From assembly GCA_005776585.1 (NCBI GenBank), contig SXOX01000293.1, positions 1 to 45,022 on the forward strand: a stretch of DNA of 45,022 nt, written 5' to 3'. Every line of letters starts with the position of its first letter. The first letter of the stretch is position 1. The notes below the pieces were generated by a model, which saw only the letters and a list, made by a program, of their open reading frames with translations, did no database searches and was not told the DNA's origin. Position numbers and translations under genes: made by a program. This document shows, in pieces, positions 14,489 through 23,496 of this stretch. The stretch is from Pseudomonadota bacterium (GTDB taxonomy: Bacteria; Myxococcota_A; UBA9042; GCA-2863065).

Positions 14489-16561
14489 ATGACCACCGCG
14501 GTCCTCACGAGCGAGGCGCTGACCGGCGACCTCAGCGCCAAGACGCCCAACTTGGCGAGCGAGGTCGCCGCTGGCGTCCCGCTCGTTAGTTGGGCGATCG
14601 CCGCGGCTCTTGGCGAGGCGGTGCTCTCGGAGCATACTGTCGACGTGACGCGGTGGTTCAACGACAACCTGCGGGCCAAGGTTCGCGCGCGCCGGCTCGA
14701 CTTGATGACGAAGCAGGATCGCTTCGACATCACGTGCGCCGTCCAGCGCGCGGTCGACTACGTCGTCGCCACGCACCAAGCGCGGGCTCAGGTGACGATC
14801 GGCGGCGTGCCCGTGGCTCCCGCGTCAGTCTACTTTCCAGCCGGCGTCTATCCGCTCGCGGGCCTCCGTGTCGATGGTCGCGTTCGGCTCGTCGGCGCGG
14901 GCATCTCGACGACCGATGTGTGCTTCGCCGGCTTCACCGCGGCGGAGGTCGCGGGCAAGCTCGCCGGAACCAGCGTGCCCGCGGTGAAGCTTGGCGACGT
15001 CGAGGTCGTATTGGTGATCACGGGGGGCGCTGCGGGCGACTCAGCAAGCATGGACGGTCCGACAGCGCCAGGATGCCTCGAGGGAATGGGCGTTTCTGGC
15101 GCCGCATACTTCTCCAAGGCAGACGCGGTGCTCTCGGACACGCCAAACTCCGTGCTGCCCCTCGCTCGGCACGTGCTCCTGGTCGAGGAGCGACCGCTGC
15201 CGGGGTACCGACTCCAGGACCTGTACGTGATCGGCAGTCGCAGCGACGCCATCCGCTTCGCCGCGGGGATGACCGAGTGTCACGCGGATCGGGTTCGCGT
15301 GGACAGCGCCGGAGGGTATTGCGTGCGTGTCTCCGGCTCGGCGAGCGTCGGCAGCCGGCCGGTTGCGTTGGCGTGGACGCGCTTTACCGTCGCCACGAAC
15401 CGTCCCGGCATTCCACCGTCGTACGACGCCGACAAGAAGGTGTTTGACGGCTATGGAGACTTCCTGGAAGTCGACAAGGTGGCCGCTGCGAACTTTCCCG
15501 CTGCCCCGCCGCTCGCAAGCCTACCCACGTGGTACGCGCACGGGCCCACGCGCGAGACGGCGCCGGGCGTCGTGGGCCTCGCCGATGAGCCGGAGGTGAA
15601 GGTCGCAGACTACTGGCTCTGGTGCCAGGGCATCTTCGGCCTGGAATCGAAGGACGGCAGTCTCTTCTGTGCGGTAGCAGATGCGCGCATCGAGGTGAAC
15701 TCCATCCTCATCCCTCCCACTGTTGTCTCGGATCCGGACCCAAAGAAGGCCATGTACGCTCCGGGTGCGCTGATCCACGTGAACCGGCCGGGCATGTTGA
15801 CCACCATTGGCATGAACACCATCCGGGGAAAGTTCTCGGTGGCGGACGCGGTCGTACTCGTTCAAATTCAGGCCGAGCTCACCCGCGTCATGCTTCACGA
15901 TGTGTCGCTTGGGTCCTCCGAGATTGCTTCCGTTCACTTCCTCCCTTCGGCCACACCCGCGGTGCCGGGGTTGACCGCGGCCATCGCAGACGGTGAGGTG
16001 CAAGGCGGGGTCGCGACGTGGGTCGATACCGCGAACGAGCCGCACTGGTCGCGGCTTCAGCTCGGGTCCCGCTCGGTCTCTTCAGTGCGCAATCAGGGAC
16101 CCAGATCGCCCACGACATTTCTGAATGCCCTCAATCTGCCAGGCGATCGGTGGCATCGCGCCGGTGACATCGTCTTCGACGCCAGAACGGCTCTCGTCGC
16201 GGGATACTCCAGATTGGCCTACCGCTTAGTCAGCGGTCCAGTGAGCGCAGATGGCTTCGTTGCCTTCGCGTCCGTCGGGCTGGCGACTACCGTCGTCGCG
16301 CAGGCGTTTGGACTTCTGTTGCTCGACGTTTCCAGTGGCACGCTGAATCTTGGCGCTGGGCTGCTCGTGCGGCTGACCGGGACCACTACGAGCGGAGCCA
16401 AGGTCGACACTCTGGTGACCGTCATGGATGTCGATGGTCGCTCCCGACGCACGACGGTCCAGGGGGTCACGTCGGTCTTTGCCGTTGGCGCGACGGTCGC
16501 GCTCTCCAACCCGACGACATTCCAGTGGACCGATGTGCTCGTTGCCGTGGAGGGGACCTGA
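14489..16561 (+). CDS. large beta-helix protein (pectate-lyase superfamily-like) without signal peptide, paralogue 1
   Basis: This 690-aa protein begins at ATG 14489. After a helical N-terminal segment (VDVTRWFNDNLRAKV) comes the hallmark of right-handed beta-helix proteins of the Pectate_lyase_3 type: VYFPAGVYPLAGL, then VRLVGAG, at residues about 113-135. Around residue 250 is SDAIRFAAGMTECHADRV, then GGYCVRVSG, a pattern shared with the 746-aa paralogue downstream. The C-terminal third is beta-rich with a RAGDIVF motif. There is no Sec signal, which is unusual for this fold outside phage tailspikes. Polysaccharide binding or cleavage is possible, but I see no catalytic triad I can name. 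Confidence 0.82.
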   Translation: MTTAVLTSEALTGDLSAKTPNLASEVAAGVPLVSWAIAAALGEAVLSEHTVDVTRWFNDNLRAKVRARRLDLMTKQDRFDITCAVQRAVDYVVATHQARAQVTIGGVPVAPASVYFPAGVYPLAGLRVDGRVRLVGAGISTTDVCFAGFTAAEVAGKLAGTSVPAVKLGDVEVVLVITGGAAGDSASMDGPTAPGCLEGMGVSGAAYFSKADAVLSDTPNSVLPLARHVLLVEERPLPGYRLQDLYVIGSRSDAIRFAAGMTECHADRVRVDSAGGYCVRVSGSASVGSRPVALAWTRFTVATNRPGIPPSYDADKKVFDGYGDFLEVDKVAAANFPAAPPLASLPTWYAHGPTRETAPGVVGLADEPEVKVADYWLWCQGIFGLESKDGSLFCAVADARIEVNSILIPPTVVSDPDPKKAMYAPGALIHVNRPGMLTTIGMNTIRGKFSVADAVVLVQIQAELTRVMLHDVSLGSSEIASVHFLPSATPAVPGLTAAIADGEVQGGVATWVDTANEPHWSRLQLGSRSVSSVRNQGPRSPTTFLNALNLPGDRWHRAGDIVFDARTALVAGYSRLAYRLVSGPVSADGFVAFASVGLATTVVAQAFGLLLLDVSSGTLNLGAGLLVRLTGTTTSGAKVDTLVTVMDVDGRSRRTTVQGVTSVFAVGATVALSNPTTFQWTDVLVAVEGT

Positions 16562-16563
16562 CG

Positions 16564-18510
16564 ATGGCCACGTTAGTCGAGCCGAGCCCAGACCTCTATG
16601 AGATTGACGCGATTGGCAAGCCTTCGATCCTCGACTTTCCCTATCGCGCGGCCAGCAACGTGCTGCGCTGGATCCCCCCGCAGCATTGGCCGGCCATTCT
16701 GACATTTGCGCCCTTGGCATCCGGAAAGAGCGTCGATCTCACGAGCTACATCCAGGCGGCCATCGACGACCTGGAGCTCAAGGCCTGGGCGGATGCCACG
16801 CTGCCTGGGAGCGACACGCTCTTTCGCTCGACCCGTGTCCAGACACCGGCGCTCTACTTTCCGCCGGGCCTCTACCATGTGTCCGGCCTGGAGACAGAAG
16901 GGACGATCACCCTGGTCGGAGACGGGCCCAATAGCTCCTTCCTTGCGTGGACCGGCCAGGTGCGTCTGGGCAAGTCGCCCGGGGCGACCGAGAGTGCTGG
17001 AGACGTCACCTCGGTGCTCGTCGATGTCGTCGCCGGCGGCAGCCGAGCCAGTGTCCCGATCGCGCTTCAGCCGGTGCGCGAGCGCCTCCGTAAGAGCCTG
17101 CTCGGACAAGGCACCGTCCGTCTTGGGGGCATTCGGCGGATGGCGCTGGTCGGGACCCCGTTTGGTGGCACGCTGCTCGAGGCGCTCGTACGCGTTCGCC
17201 CCGCGGTCCGCGCGCGCTTCGACATCGAGTGGGCGACACTCTCGGGCTCCGTCGAGGCTGGGATCGTGGCGTCGGCCTTCGTCGATCGGCTCGCGCTCAG
17301 CGACGTCCAGTTCGCGAACCTCGGCAGCGACGGCGTGCGCCTGCTCGCCGACGTGCTGGACCCGGCTTCTGCACTGGGCCCAGCGGGCCCCATGACGGTC
17401 GTGTCGCTTCGACGCCTTCGAGTCGCCGGAACCGGCAAGGAAGCATACGACACGGTCCGCAGCGCCTACGTGAGCTGGGTCAGCAAACGGGACCCTGCGG
17501 CGGGTACGTTCATGTCCAAACCGGCGAATGCGTCGACCTGGTGCCTGGGTGGGCCCGTCGTGGCCATTCCGGCGACCTCCCGTCGTGTCGTCGTGCGCTG
17601 GAGCCATGGCGTCGTTCGCCGCCGAATGACGCTGCCCGTCGGTTCCGGTGCGCTCATCGCGTGCGCGCCTACTTCCCGGGGAGAAGTGGTTGTCGCCCTC
17701 TCCGACATCACCGGCGAGGTCCATCCCGACGGTCACGGTACTGTCGTCGAGCGCGGCGGCGATCGGGTGTCGGTTCGCGCGCGCAACGTGGCCTTCGCTG
17801 GTGCGCGCCACCTCGTGCGGCCGAGCCTCGCGCGCATCGGGTCGAGCGTCGTCGCGCGGCTCGACGAGATCGTCCCCGCGAGCGCGACGGGACTCGTGCT
17901 CTACGGGCCGCGCTTCAGCGGCGGTATCGTCGACAACGGTGGAGCTCTCACGATGGAGGCGCTCAAGACGGACGGTAGCCCCGTAACCCCCGGTTCTGGG
18001 CGGCGCCGCGGCGGTGATGTCGTCGTGAACGCGAGTCCGATGGCCACGGCGCCGGCGGCCGCGCGGGTCCACGCTGTGGATGAGGGGACGTGGTTGCCAA
18101 TCCCCGCGTGGACGGGGACTGTGGCGGTGCCTCCCGGGGCGCTTCCCCTGGACACCGCGCGGATCGACGGTTTTCTCGGGCCGGCGCGCTCCCCCGTGGC
18201 GATCGCGGTCGACCCGCTGGTCAACATTCCCCCTGCATTCAAGGCGAGCGGGCTCTTCGGCACCACCGTGCTGAGTCGAATTCCCATGACTCTGATCAGC
18301 CCAGGGGTCGACCTCAGAGCTGGCGACGTCGTGGTCTTTACGTCTGCCGGCCAACCGACGCTGTCGTATGTGTGTACCATTGGCGAGATCGATCTTGTGA
18401 CGATGCGCTTGGTGCTCACCCCCTCGTCCAAGATGCTTGTCACGTCGAGCGTTGCCGGAACACAAGGGCAGTTGATCCAAGTCACGGTGCCTTTTGGCAC
18501 GGTGACGTAG
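16564..18510 (+). CDS. large beta-helix protein without signal peptide, paralogue 2
   Basis: The start is ATG 16564, two bases after the previous stop; the product is 648 aa. Near residue 36 it carries NVLRWIP, almost repeated in the 57-aa protein at the end of the cluster. VDLTSYIQAAIDDLEL precedes the beta-helix entry ALYFPPGLYHVSGL and TLVGDGPNSS at about 97-125. The middle is a long series of short hydrophobic strands, and the C-terminal part has a RAGDVVVF motif like the paralogues. No signal peptide is present. Likely a trimeric or solenoid structural/carbohydrate-binding protein; enzymatic activity is not evident. Confidence 0.8.
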   Translation: MATLVEPSPDLYEIDAIGKPSILDFPYRAASNVLRWIPPQHWPAILTFAPLASGKSVDLTSYIQAAIDDLELKAWADATLPGSDTLFRSTRVQTPALYFPPGLYHVSGLETEGTITLVGDGPNSSFLAWTGQVRLGKSPGATESAGDVTSVLVDVVAGGSRASVPIALQPVRERLRKSLLGQGTVRLGGIRRMALVGTPFGGTLLEALVRVRPAVRARFDIEWATLSGSVEAGIVASAFVDRLALSDVQFANLGSDGVRLLADVLDPASALGPAGPMTVVSLRRLRVAGTGKEAYDTVRSAYVSWVSKRDPAAGTFMSKPANASTWCLGGPVVAIPATSRRVVVRWSHGVVRRRMTLPVGSGALIACAPTSRGEVVVALSDITGEVHPDGHGTVVERGGDRVSVRARNVAFAGARHLVRPSLARIGSSVVARLDEIVPASATGLVLYGPRFSGGIVDNGGALTMEALKTDGSPVTPGSGRRRGGDVVVNASPMATAPAAARVHAVDEGTWLPIPAWTGTVAVPPGALPLDTARIDGFLGPARSPVAIAVDPLVNIPPAFKASGLFGTTVLSRIPMTLISPGVDLRAGDVVVFTSAGQPTLSYVCTIGEIDLVTMRLVLTPSSKMLVTSSVAGTQGQLIQVTVPFGTVT

Positions 18511-18521
18511 GTAGACTGAGC

Positions 18522-19640
18522 GTGCGACTACCACGTCGGCAACGTGGCTTCTCGTTCGGCGAGCGCGCAGATCCTTCGCTGGCGGTGCTTCTGTGCTTTC
18601 TGTTGTGTGCCGTGCCTTTTACGGGATGCCACGGCACTGGCGACTCGGGAGTTGAGCTGCTCCCACCTGCCCCGATACGTGCGAGGCGCTCGGCAAATGC
18701 CATGTCGTCCGACGCGAATGACTGGAAGTTCCTCAAGCACTCGCTAATCATTGTAGATCGTCTCACGGGGTGCACGGTCGTGCTCAGGGAGGGCGGCCCA
18801 TCGCCATGTCTGTGTACGGGCGAACGGGGATTTGGACCAACGTGGGATCCGATCACAGGCGAGACCTGCGGCCTGAGACCGGCGCGGCTTGGCGACTTGC
18901 AGCGCCTCCCGCCGCTGTCGAGTGCCATTCCATTTCTCATTCCCGACGTGGGTTCATCTTGCGCGACCGGCGGAGTGACGTCGTTCAATGGCCAACTGTA
19001 CGTCACGGACACGTACGGGACTGGCAAGTTCAGCAATGACGATTGTACTCAGCAAGTTCATCCGCTGTTGATTGTGAATCCAGATCTCGAACCGTGGAAC
19101 TATTTTCCGTATCTCGTTCCGGCGAGCGCTCCGATTGGCGTGGTCAAGGGAATTTCAACTCCCGCGGTTCTCGGTGAGTTCCTCTACTTCATTGTCTATC
19201 GCGACCGCGAACTCGTGGGTTTTCGGTACTACCGTTTCCGTGAGGCGGAACTCTGGCGGCTGACGCCTGGAGGCGACGTCGCATTGCACAAGCCAGCGTT
19301 CGATCCAGCGCCCATGGGCACCTTTGGCATCTACCGAGGCGGCGACGACCGGCTCCACGCGATCGTCGGCGGCGCAGCGCCGGGTGTCTTCGCCATTGTG
19401 TCGACCAGTGTCGACTTCTCGTGGGGGCCGAAGTTTGAACTGCAGGATGTCGTCGGACAGGTCGTTGACGTCGCTGTGGCGCAGGACGGCACCATGTATG
19501 TCCAGACTCATGATGCAAACGAGGACTACTTCCTGTGGCGCGTGACTCCGGAAGGGACGCTTGTTGGTGGGACGTGCCTAGCGAGTTGGTCGCACCGTGC
19601 GGATCGCCCAAACCAGAACCACGCGATAGTGATGGACTAG
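18522..19640 (+). CDS. lipoprotein of unknown function, probable beta-propeller, lower GC
   Basis: The likely start is GTG 18522. A signal peptide with a hydrophobic core (LAVLLCFLLCAV) ends in the lipobox FTGC at about residue 38, giving a 372-aa precursor. The mature part has several cysteine pairs (CLC, and single Cys in strand-turn segments) and repeats such as DGTMYVQTH and RVTPEGTLV that resemble propeller blades. Base composition is clearly lower in GC than the window: 27 of 60 bases at 19021-19080 are G or C. It sits between two beta-helix genes and ends 12 bases before the next. Confidence 0.78.
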   Translation: MRLPRRQRGFSFGERADPSLAVLLCFLLCAVPFTGCHGTGDSGVELLPPAPIRARRSANAMSSDANDWKFLKHSLIIVDRLTGCTVVLREGGPSPCLCTGERGFGPTWDPITGETCGLRPARLGDLQRLPPLSSAIPFLIPDVGSSCATGGVTSFNGQLYVTDTYGTGKFSNDDCTQQVHPLLIVNPDLEPWNYFPYLVPASAPIGVVKGISTPAVLGEFLYFIVYRDRELVGFRYYRFREAELWRLTPGGDVALHKPAFDPAPMGTFGIYRGGDDRLHAIVGGAAPGVFAIVSTSVDFSWGPKFELQDVVGQVVDVAVAQDGTMYVQTHDANEDYFLWRVTPEGTLVGGTCLASWSHRADRPNQNHAIVMD

Positions 19641-19652
19641 CGGAGGCGACGT

Positions 19653-21893
19653 ATGGCACCCCCCAAAGTCACTGACGCGATTGCCCGGCAAGGCGTCGCG
19701 CTCGTCGAGCCGCCCAAGGCGACCGTGACCTACCCAGGCGCGACCGGCCTCTTCAACATCACGCGGTGGCTGAAGGGAACGAATGCCGAGCGCATGAGTA
19801 CCTACCGCAAGATTCGGGAAGGGAGCTACACCGGCGACCTCACCTGGCTCTTCGAGACCGCGTGCAACTACTTGGTGAATCGCTGGGGCGCGTACGGGGG
19901 TACGACCCAGGCGTCGACTCACTTTCCGCCGGGGCTGTTTGTACCAGCCGGAACGTGGCCGATGCGACGCTTTCACTGGTCGACGTTGGTTCCGATCATT
20001 GGCGAGGGCCGGCAGGCAACCCGCCTTGTCTTCGCACCGGACTACTCTGGCTTGACCCATGACGGCGGCCTCATCGAGGAGGCTCAGTTTCTGATGCGCG
20101 CCGCGGTCACGGGAGACCCGTACCTGACGGGCGATCCGCTGCTGACGCACGGCACGCTGTCCGACCTGACTCTCTGTGGCTATCCGGGCGCGCGGTGGTT
20201 CACGGGTACGCCACCGGCGCTGCGCCCATGGCACATCGCGCGCCACCTGTTCATCGGGGCCAAGGACATCGACTTCAAGTTCAACCTGTTCCGTGTCGGG
20301 CTCGAGGCCTGCCGATCCGACGCGGTCCTTCTGCTCCACGGCGCGACCAACTGCTACGTTTCGGACATCGACGCACGTGGGATTGGCGGCTACGTCATTA
20401 CGACCGCGGGCAGTTCGACCGGTCCGAATGGAAAGAGCATGTCGACGGTGGACCTGGGGCCCATCGCTTTCTCAGGGTCCCTCGCGAGTGACCTGGACCA
20501 GAAGGCCGAGGTTGGCGCTGCCAGCGGTGGGAAAGGTCTCATCGGCTCAACGGCTCCGGACTCCGGCCCGGCAGGCTTCAAGACGGTACGTCCGTCGAAT
20601 CGCGTTGAGGAGACAATCACCGTCGATGGGCTTCATTGGCAGTCGAGTCTGCCACCGACCGTCCTCGATCAGGACTCGGGTGCGTACTTCTTGGGCAAGC
20701 CGTTCGGTGCCGGTGTCGCGCGACTGCTCAACTCCGGAGGGCAGGCCATTCGTTTTCGCGACATTACGGTCGAAGCGGACACGCGACTCGCGCGGATGCC
20801 GCCTGCCAGTGATCTGTCCGCGGCGCCGGCGGCGTTTCTTCCGCCGGCGCTGTTTCTCGTGCAGGCGGGTTTCATCGACCCGGACAAGAAGGAGCTCGCC
20901 GGCAAGGAGGCCATCGTCGACATCGATGATGTCGCCGGCACGGTCGATGTCCGCGATCAGGTCGACATCGTTCGAACCGAGGCCATCACCGGCGTCAATC
21001 CGGGTCCACGCGTCTACCTTGGAACGCCATGGGTCGAGGGTGCGGCGTTTGCCTTGCGCGACATGCGCCCGCCGCCATCCGCTGCGATGATCCGGGTTCC
21101 GTGGGACACCGTGCCCACCGATCGCGTGGGTGCGGTCTACTCGCAGGTGCAGGGAAACCAGGCCAACGGCTTCGTGCTGAACGGCATGCGCATCAGCGGG
21201 CGTCCCACGCCGCTCGTCTTGGAGCAGAGCGACGTCACACGCTTTCGTCCGGGAGACCTCGTCTTCGTGCGTCAGACGGGTTACAGGAACTTTGCGCCGC
21301 CGGTCGGAGCGCCGCCTTCACCCGTAGTTCCACCCCTCAGCGATGCGGCGTTCTACCCAAGAGGGACGGACGTGGTCTTCTCCACGTCGCAGGGAATTCG
21401 CAAGCCAGGGCTGACCGCCACGTCGGCGACGTACCTTGGCGTTGCGAGTCCGGTCGCCGACGTCTCATTCGCCGCGGGCCTCGACTCAGGATTTCTCGCG
21501 GTTCAGCAGCGTGTCGGCCTCTACCACTCCACGCTCGCGTTCGCGACCGTTGGCAACGAGGTGCTCAAGGATGTCCTGTTTCTCGGCTCACCATACTCGA
21601 CGCCGACCGGGAAGTCCCTGGAGATTCGGCAGCTCCAGATCGGCGACCTCGTCGTCGTCGAGCGGGGCGTCGGCGACTCGGCCGTCAGCATTCCACCGAC
21701 CTTCGAAGGCGTCGGGGAGTATTTCATTCGAGTCGTTCGCGGAATCGACGCCATTCGCCGCTGGGTCCGACTGGACGCGCCGTTGACCGTTCCGGCGACC
21801 CTGAGCGCTGCGGCCGTCGCCTCCGCACGCTTCAAGGTGATGCTCGCCGTGGCCCGCATACCGGGCTGGCTCAAGCAAAAGGTCGTTGCGTAG
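19653..21893 (+). CDS. large beta-helix protein without signal peptide, paralogue 3
   Basis: This is the longest of the three related proteins, 746 aa from ATG 19653 with GGAGG about eight bases upstream. FNITRWLKG near residue 31 matches VDVTRWFND of paralogue 1. The entry to the helix is THFPPGLFVPAGTW at about 90-103. SDAVLLLHGATNCYVSDI and GGYVITTAG repeat the paralogue 1 pattern. The C-terminal half contains two RxGDLVxV motifs. No signal peptide, transmembrane helix or known catalytic motif is visible. The same arrangement in three neighbouring genes suggests duplication followed by strong divergence. Confidence 0.8.
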   Translation: MAPPKVTDAIARQGVALVEPPKATVTYPGATGLFNITRWLKGTNAERMSTYRKIREGSYTGDLTWLFETACNYLVNRWGAYGGTTQASTHFPPGLFVPAGTWPMRRFHWSTLVPIIGEGRQATRLVFAPDYSGLTHDGGLIEEAQFLMRAAVTGDPYLTGDPLLTHGTLSDLTLCGYPGARWFTGTPPALRPWHIARHLFIGAKDIDFKFNLFRVGLEACRSDAVLLLHGATNCYVSDIDARGIGGYVITTAGSSTGPNGKSMSTVDLGPIAFSGSLASDLDQKAEVGAASGGKGLIGSTAPDSGPAGFKTVRPSNRVEETITVDGLHWQSSLPPTVLDQDSGAYFLGKPFGAGVARLLNSGGQAIRFRDITVEADTRLARMPPASDLSAAPAAFLPPALFLVQAGFIDPDKKELAGKEAIVDIDDVAGTVDVRDQVDIVRTEAITGVNPGPRVYLGTPWVEGAAFALRDMRPPPSAAMIRVPWDTVPTDRVGAVYSQVQGNQANGFVLNGMRISGRPTPLVLEQSDVTRFRPGDLVFVRQTGYRNFAPPVGAPPSPVVPPLSDAAFYPRGTDVVFSTSQGIRKPGLTATSATYLGVASPVADVSFAAGLDSGFLAVQQRVGLYHSTLAFATVGNEVLKDVLFLGSPYSTPTGKSLEIRQLQIGDLVVVERGVGDSAVSIPPTFEGVGEYFIRVVRGIDAIRRWVRLDAPLTVPATLSAAAVASARFKVMLAVARIPGWLKQKVVA

Positions 21894-21900
21894 GCGCACA

Positions 21901-23253
21901 GTGAGGAACCGTCGTCTCAGTTGCATGGCACTTTGCATGGCCCTCTTCGGTTGGCTACCTGCGTGTGACGGTGCCGAAGTACCATTGCCGCTACCCAACG
22001 GTCTCGAGGTCATTGACGGAGGAATGGTCGAAGACCTATCGGATGATGCGGGTGCCGCCACTGACGTGCTCGCCGAGTTCATCGACGTGCCGATCGAGCC
22101 TGTCGAAACAGTCTCGCTCGATACTGGGCCCGCTGTTGACGTCAATAAACCAAAGCCCGCTCTTTGCCCCGCGTTCACGCTCATCCCCACAGACCTGCAG
22201 TCGCCGGTTGGCGTCTCGACGCTAGTCCTGCCACACGCGCTTGAACTGGGTGTAGACGTCTGCTCGCGCTATACCGTCCGGGCGCCGGACGGGACGCTTT
22301 CGCCAGGAGCGCCAGTCTCCGGGCCTTGCCCCCCCACCTTCTCCTACCCTTGGGGGCTATTGGCCTTGCCTGGAGGAGCAGTTCTTGGTCTGGTCGATCG
22401 GGGGTCTTGGTTCTGGACCGATGCCAAGGGAGACGCTCAATGGAATAGGCCCATCTTCCCGTATGCCGTGGACATGCGGCTATATGCCCTCTATGACCTC
22501 GGGAAACTTGTCGTAGACGAGAGTATCTTTGATGGCAGTGTCGGATTCGGACGGCTGTTCTTGGCCAACAGCGAGTGCAAGTACTGGTACGCCACCAAGG
22601 GCGAAGGTGCAGCGCCCTGGGACAACGTGATGTCGATGCCGGCGGACGGGGAGTTGCTGCCCGCGGTCCTTTCGGTTCCCGTCGAGTTGGACCCGACTCC
22701 CGGGGTGCAGCCACTCAAGTTTCCAAAGCCCGAGAAGCCGACATGGGAGGGAGGCTACGACCTCCACGCGGACTTGCTGTGCCCATTTGATGTCTGGGCG
22801 ATTGCCGGGCTCGACGCGACGCACGTGGCCCTTCTCGTTCGCACCGACCGCAAGGAGATCACCCGTCGGCTCCTGCGGATGACTCTCGTCGCGCCCCAAG
22901 ACGACTCCCCGCCTCCCGAACCTTTCCTGAAGGTGCCACTCCCGTCGCTCAGCTCAGTCGTCGACGTCACCCGCGGCCATGACGGAAAGCTCTACGTGCT
23001 GGTGCTCATCTCGGATGCCAAGGGGCCTCGGGGGCATGCCCTGCAGGTCACCGAGGACGGAGCGGTCGTGTCGCAGTCTGCCGAGGTACGGCACTCCGTC
23101 GCGCGGGTCGCCGCCGCCGCCAACGGCGACCTCTACATCTCGGCCCATTACGGTCCGATCTACTGGCTCCCAAACGACGGCTCGAAGAAGGTCGTGGGCC
23201 TGTCGAACACGGACTACCCTCGCTCCATCGGACGCTTCGATGTCGTGCCATGA
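21901..23253 (+). CDS. lipoprotein of unknown function, probable beta-propeller, second in cluster
   Basis: The probable start is GTG 21901, eight bases after the previous stop; the precursor is 450 aa. The signal peptide ends in the lipobox LPAC near residue 22. A long acidic linker (many Asp, Glu, Val) follows to about residue 85. The folded part carries repeats such as DGKLYVLVLI, LQVTEDGAVV and NGDLYISAHYGPIYWLPNDG that look like beta-propeller blades. It is related in style to the 372-aa lipoprotein two genes upstream. It should sit on the outer membrane and may anchor or present the beta-helix proteins; that link is inferred from gene order only. Confidence 0.78.
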   Translation: MRNRRLSCMALCMALFGWLPACDGAEVPLPLPNGLEVIDGGMVEDLSDDAGAATDVLAEFIDVPIEPVETVSLDTGPAVDVNKPKPALCPAFTLIPTDLQSPVGVSTLVLPHALELGVDVCSRYTVRAPDGTLSPGAPVSGPCPPTFSYPWGLLALPGGAVLGLVDRGSWFWTDAKGDAQWNRPIFPYAVDMRLYALYDLGKLVVDESIFDGSVGFGRLFLANSECKYWYATKGEGAAPWDNVMSMPADGELLPAVLSVPVELDPTPGVQPLKFPKPEKPTWEGGYDLHADLLCPFDVWAIAGLDATHVALLVRTDRKEITRRLLRMTLVAPQDDSPPPEPFLKVPLPSLSSVVDVTRGHDGKLYVLVLISDAKGPRGHALQVTEDGAVVSQSAEVRHSVARVAAAANGDLYISAHYGPIYWLPNDGSKKVVGLSNTDYPRSIGRFDVVP

Positions 23254-23287
23254 CAAACCGCAGTTCCAGCCGCAAGGAGACCGCTCC

Positions 23288-23461
23288 ATGAAGTTCCGAC
23301 CGACTCCGTTCATCCTCGCTGGTCCGGAGCCAGAGGCCGCTGAAGAGTTCGACCTGGCGAACCTGCCTGAGCACTTCAGCGTCCTCCGCTGGATTCCAAC
23401 GACCCTCGACCATGAACCGGAGCACAAAGAGCCGCGTCCGCCACTCGAGCAGGACGAGTAG
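23288..23461 (+). CDS. 57-aa protein at the end of the beta-helix cluster
   Basis: ATG 23288 follows AAGGAG by eight bases, a good start signal. The 57-residue product is acidic and proline-rich, with a central FSVLRWIP that almost repeats NVLRWIP of the 648-aa beta-helix protein. It has no signal peptide or membrane segment. The strong ribosome binding site and its place at the end of the operon argue that it is a real gene. It may be a small partner or a leftover N-terminal piece of a fourth beta-helix gene. Confidence 0.65.
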   Translation: MKFRPTPFILAGPEPEAAEEFDLANLPEHFSVLRWIPTTLDHEPEHKEPRPPLEQDE

Positions 23462-23496
23462 CTCGGTGGCAGTGGACCTCGCGAGCTCGAGGAGGA

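Noticed and set aside
16573-18534. 653-codon minus-strand open frame across the beta-helix gene
   Set aside because: Its product is Arg/His/Asp-rich shadow sequence, and the plus strand has the YFPPGLY signature and a coupled start.
23477-23492. small hairpin CCTCG...CGAGG between the cluster and the hydrolase gene
   Set aside because: Five-base arms in GC-rich DNA are expected by chance and no T-tract follows.
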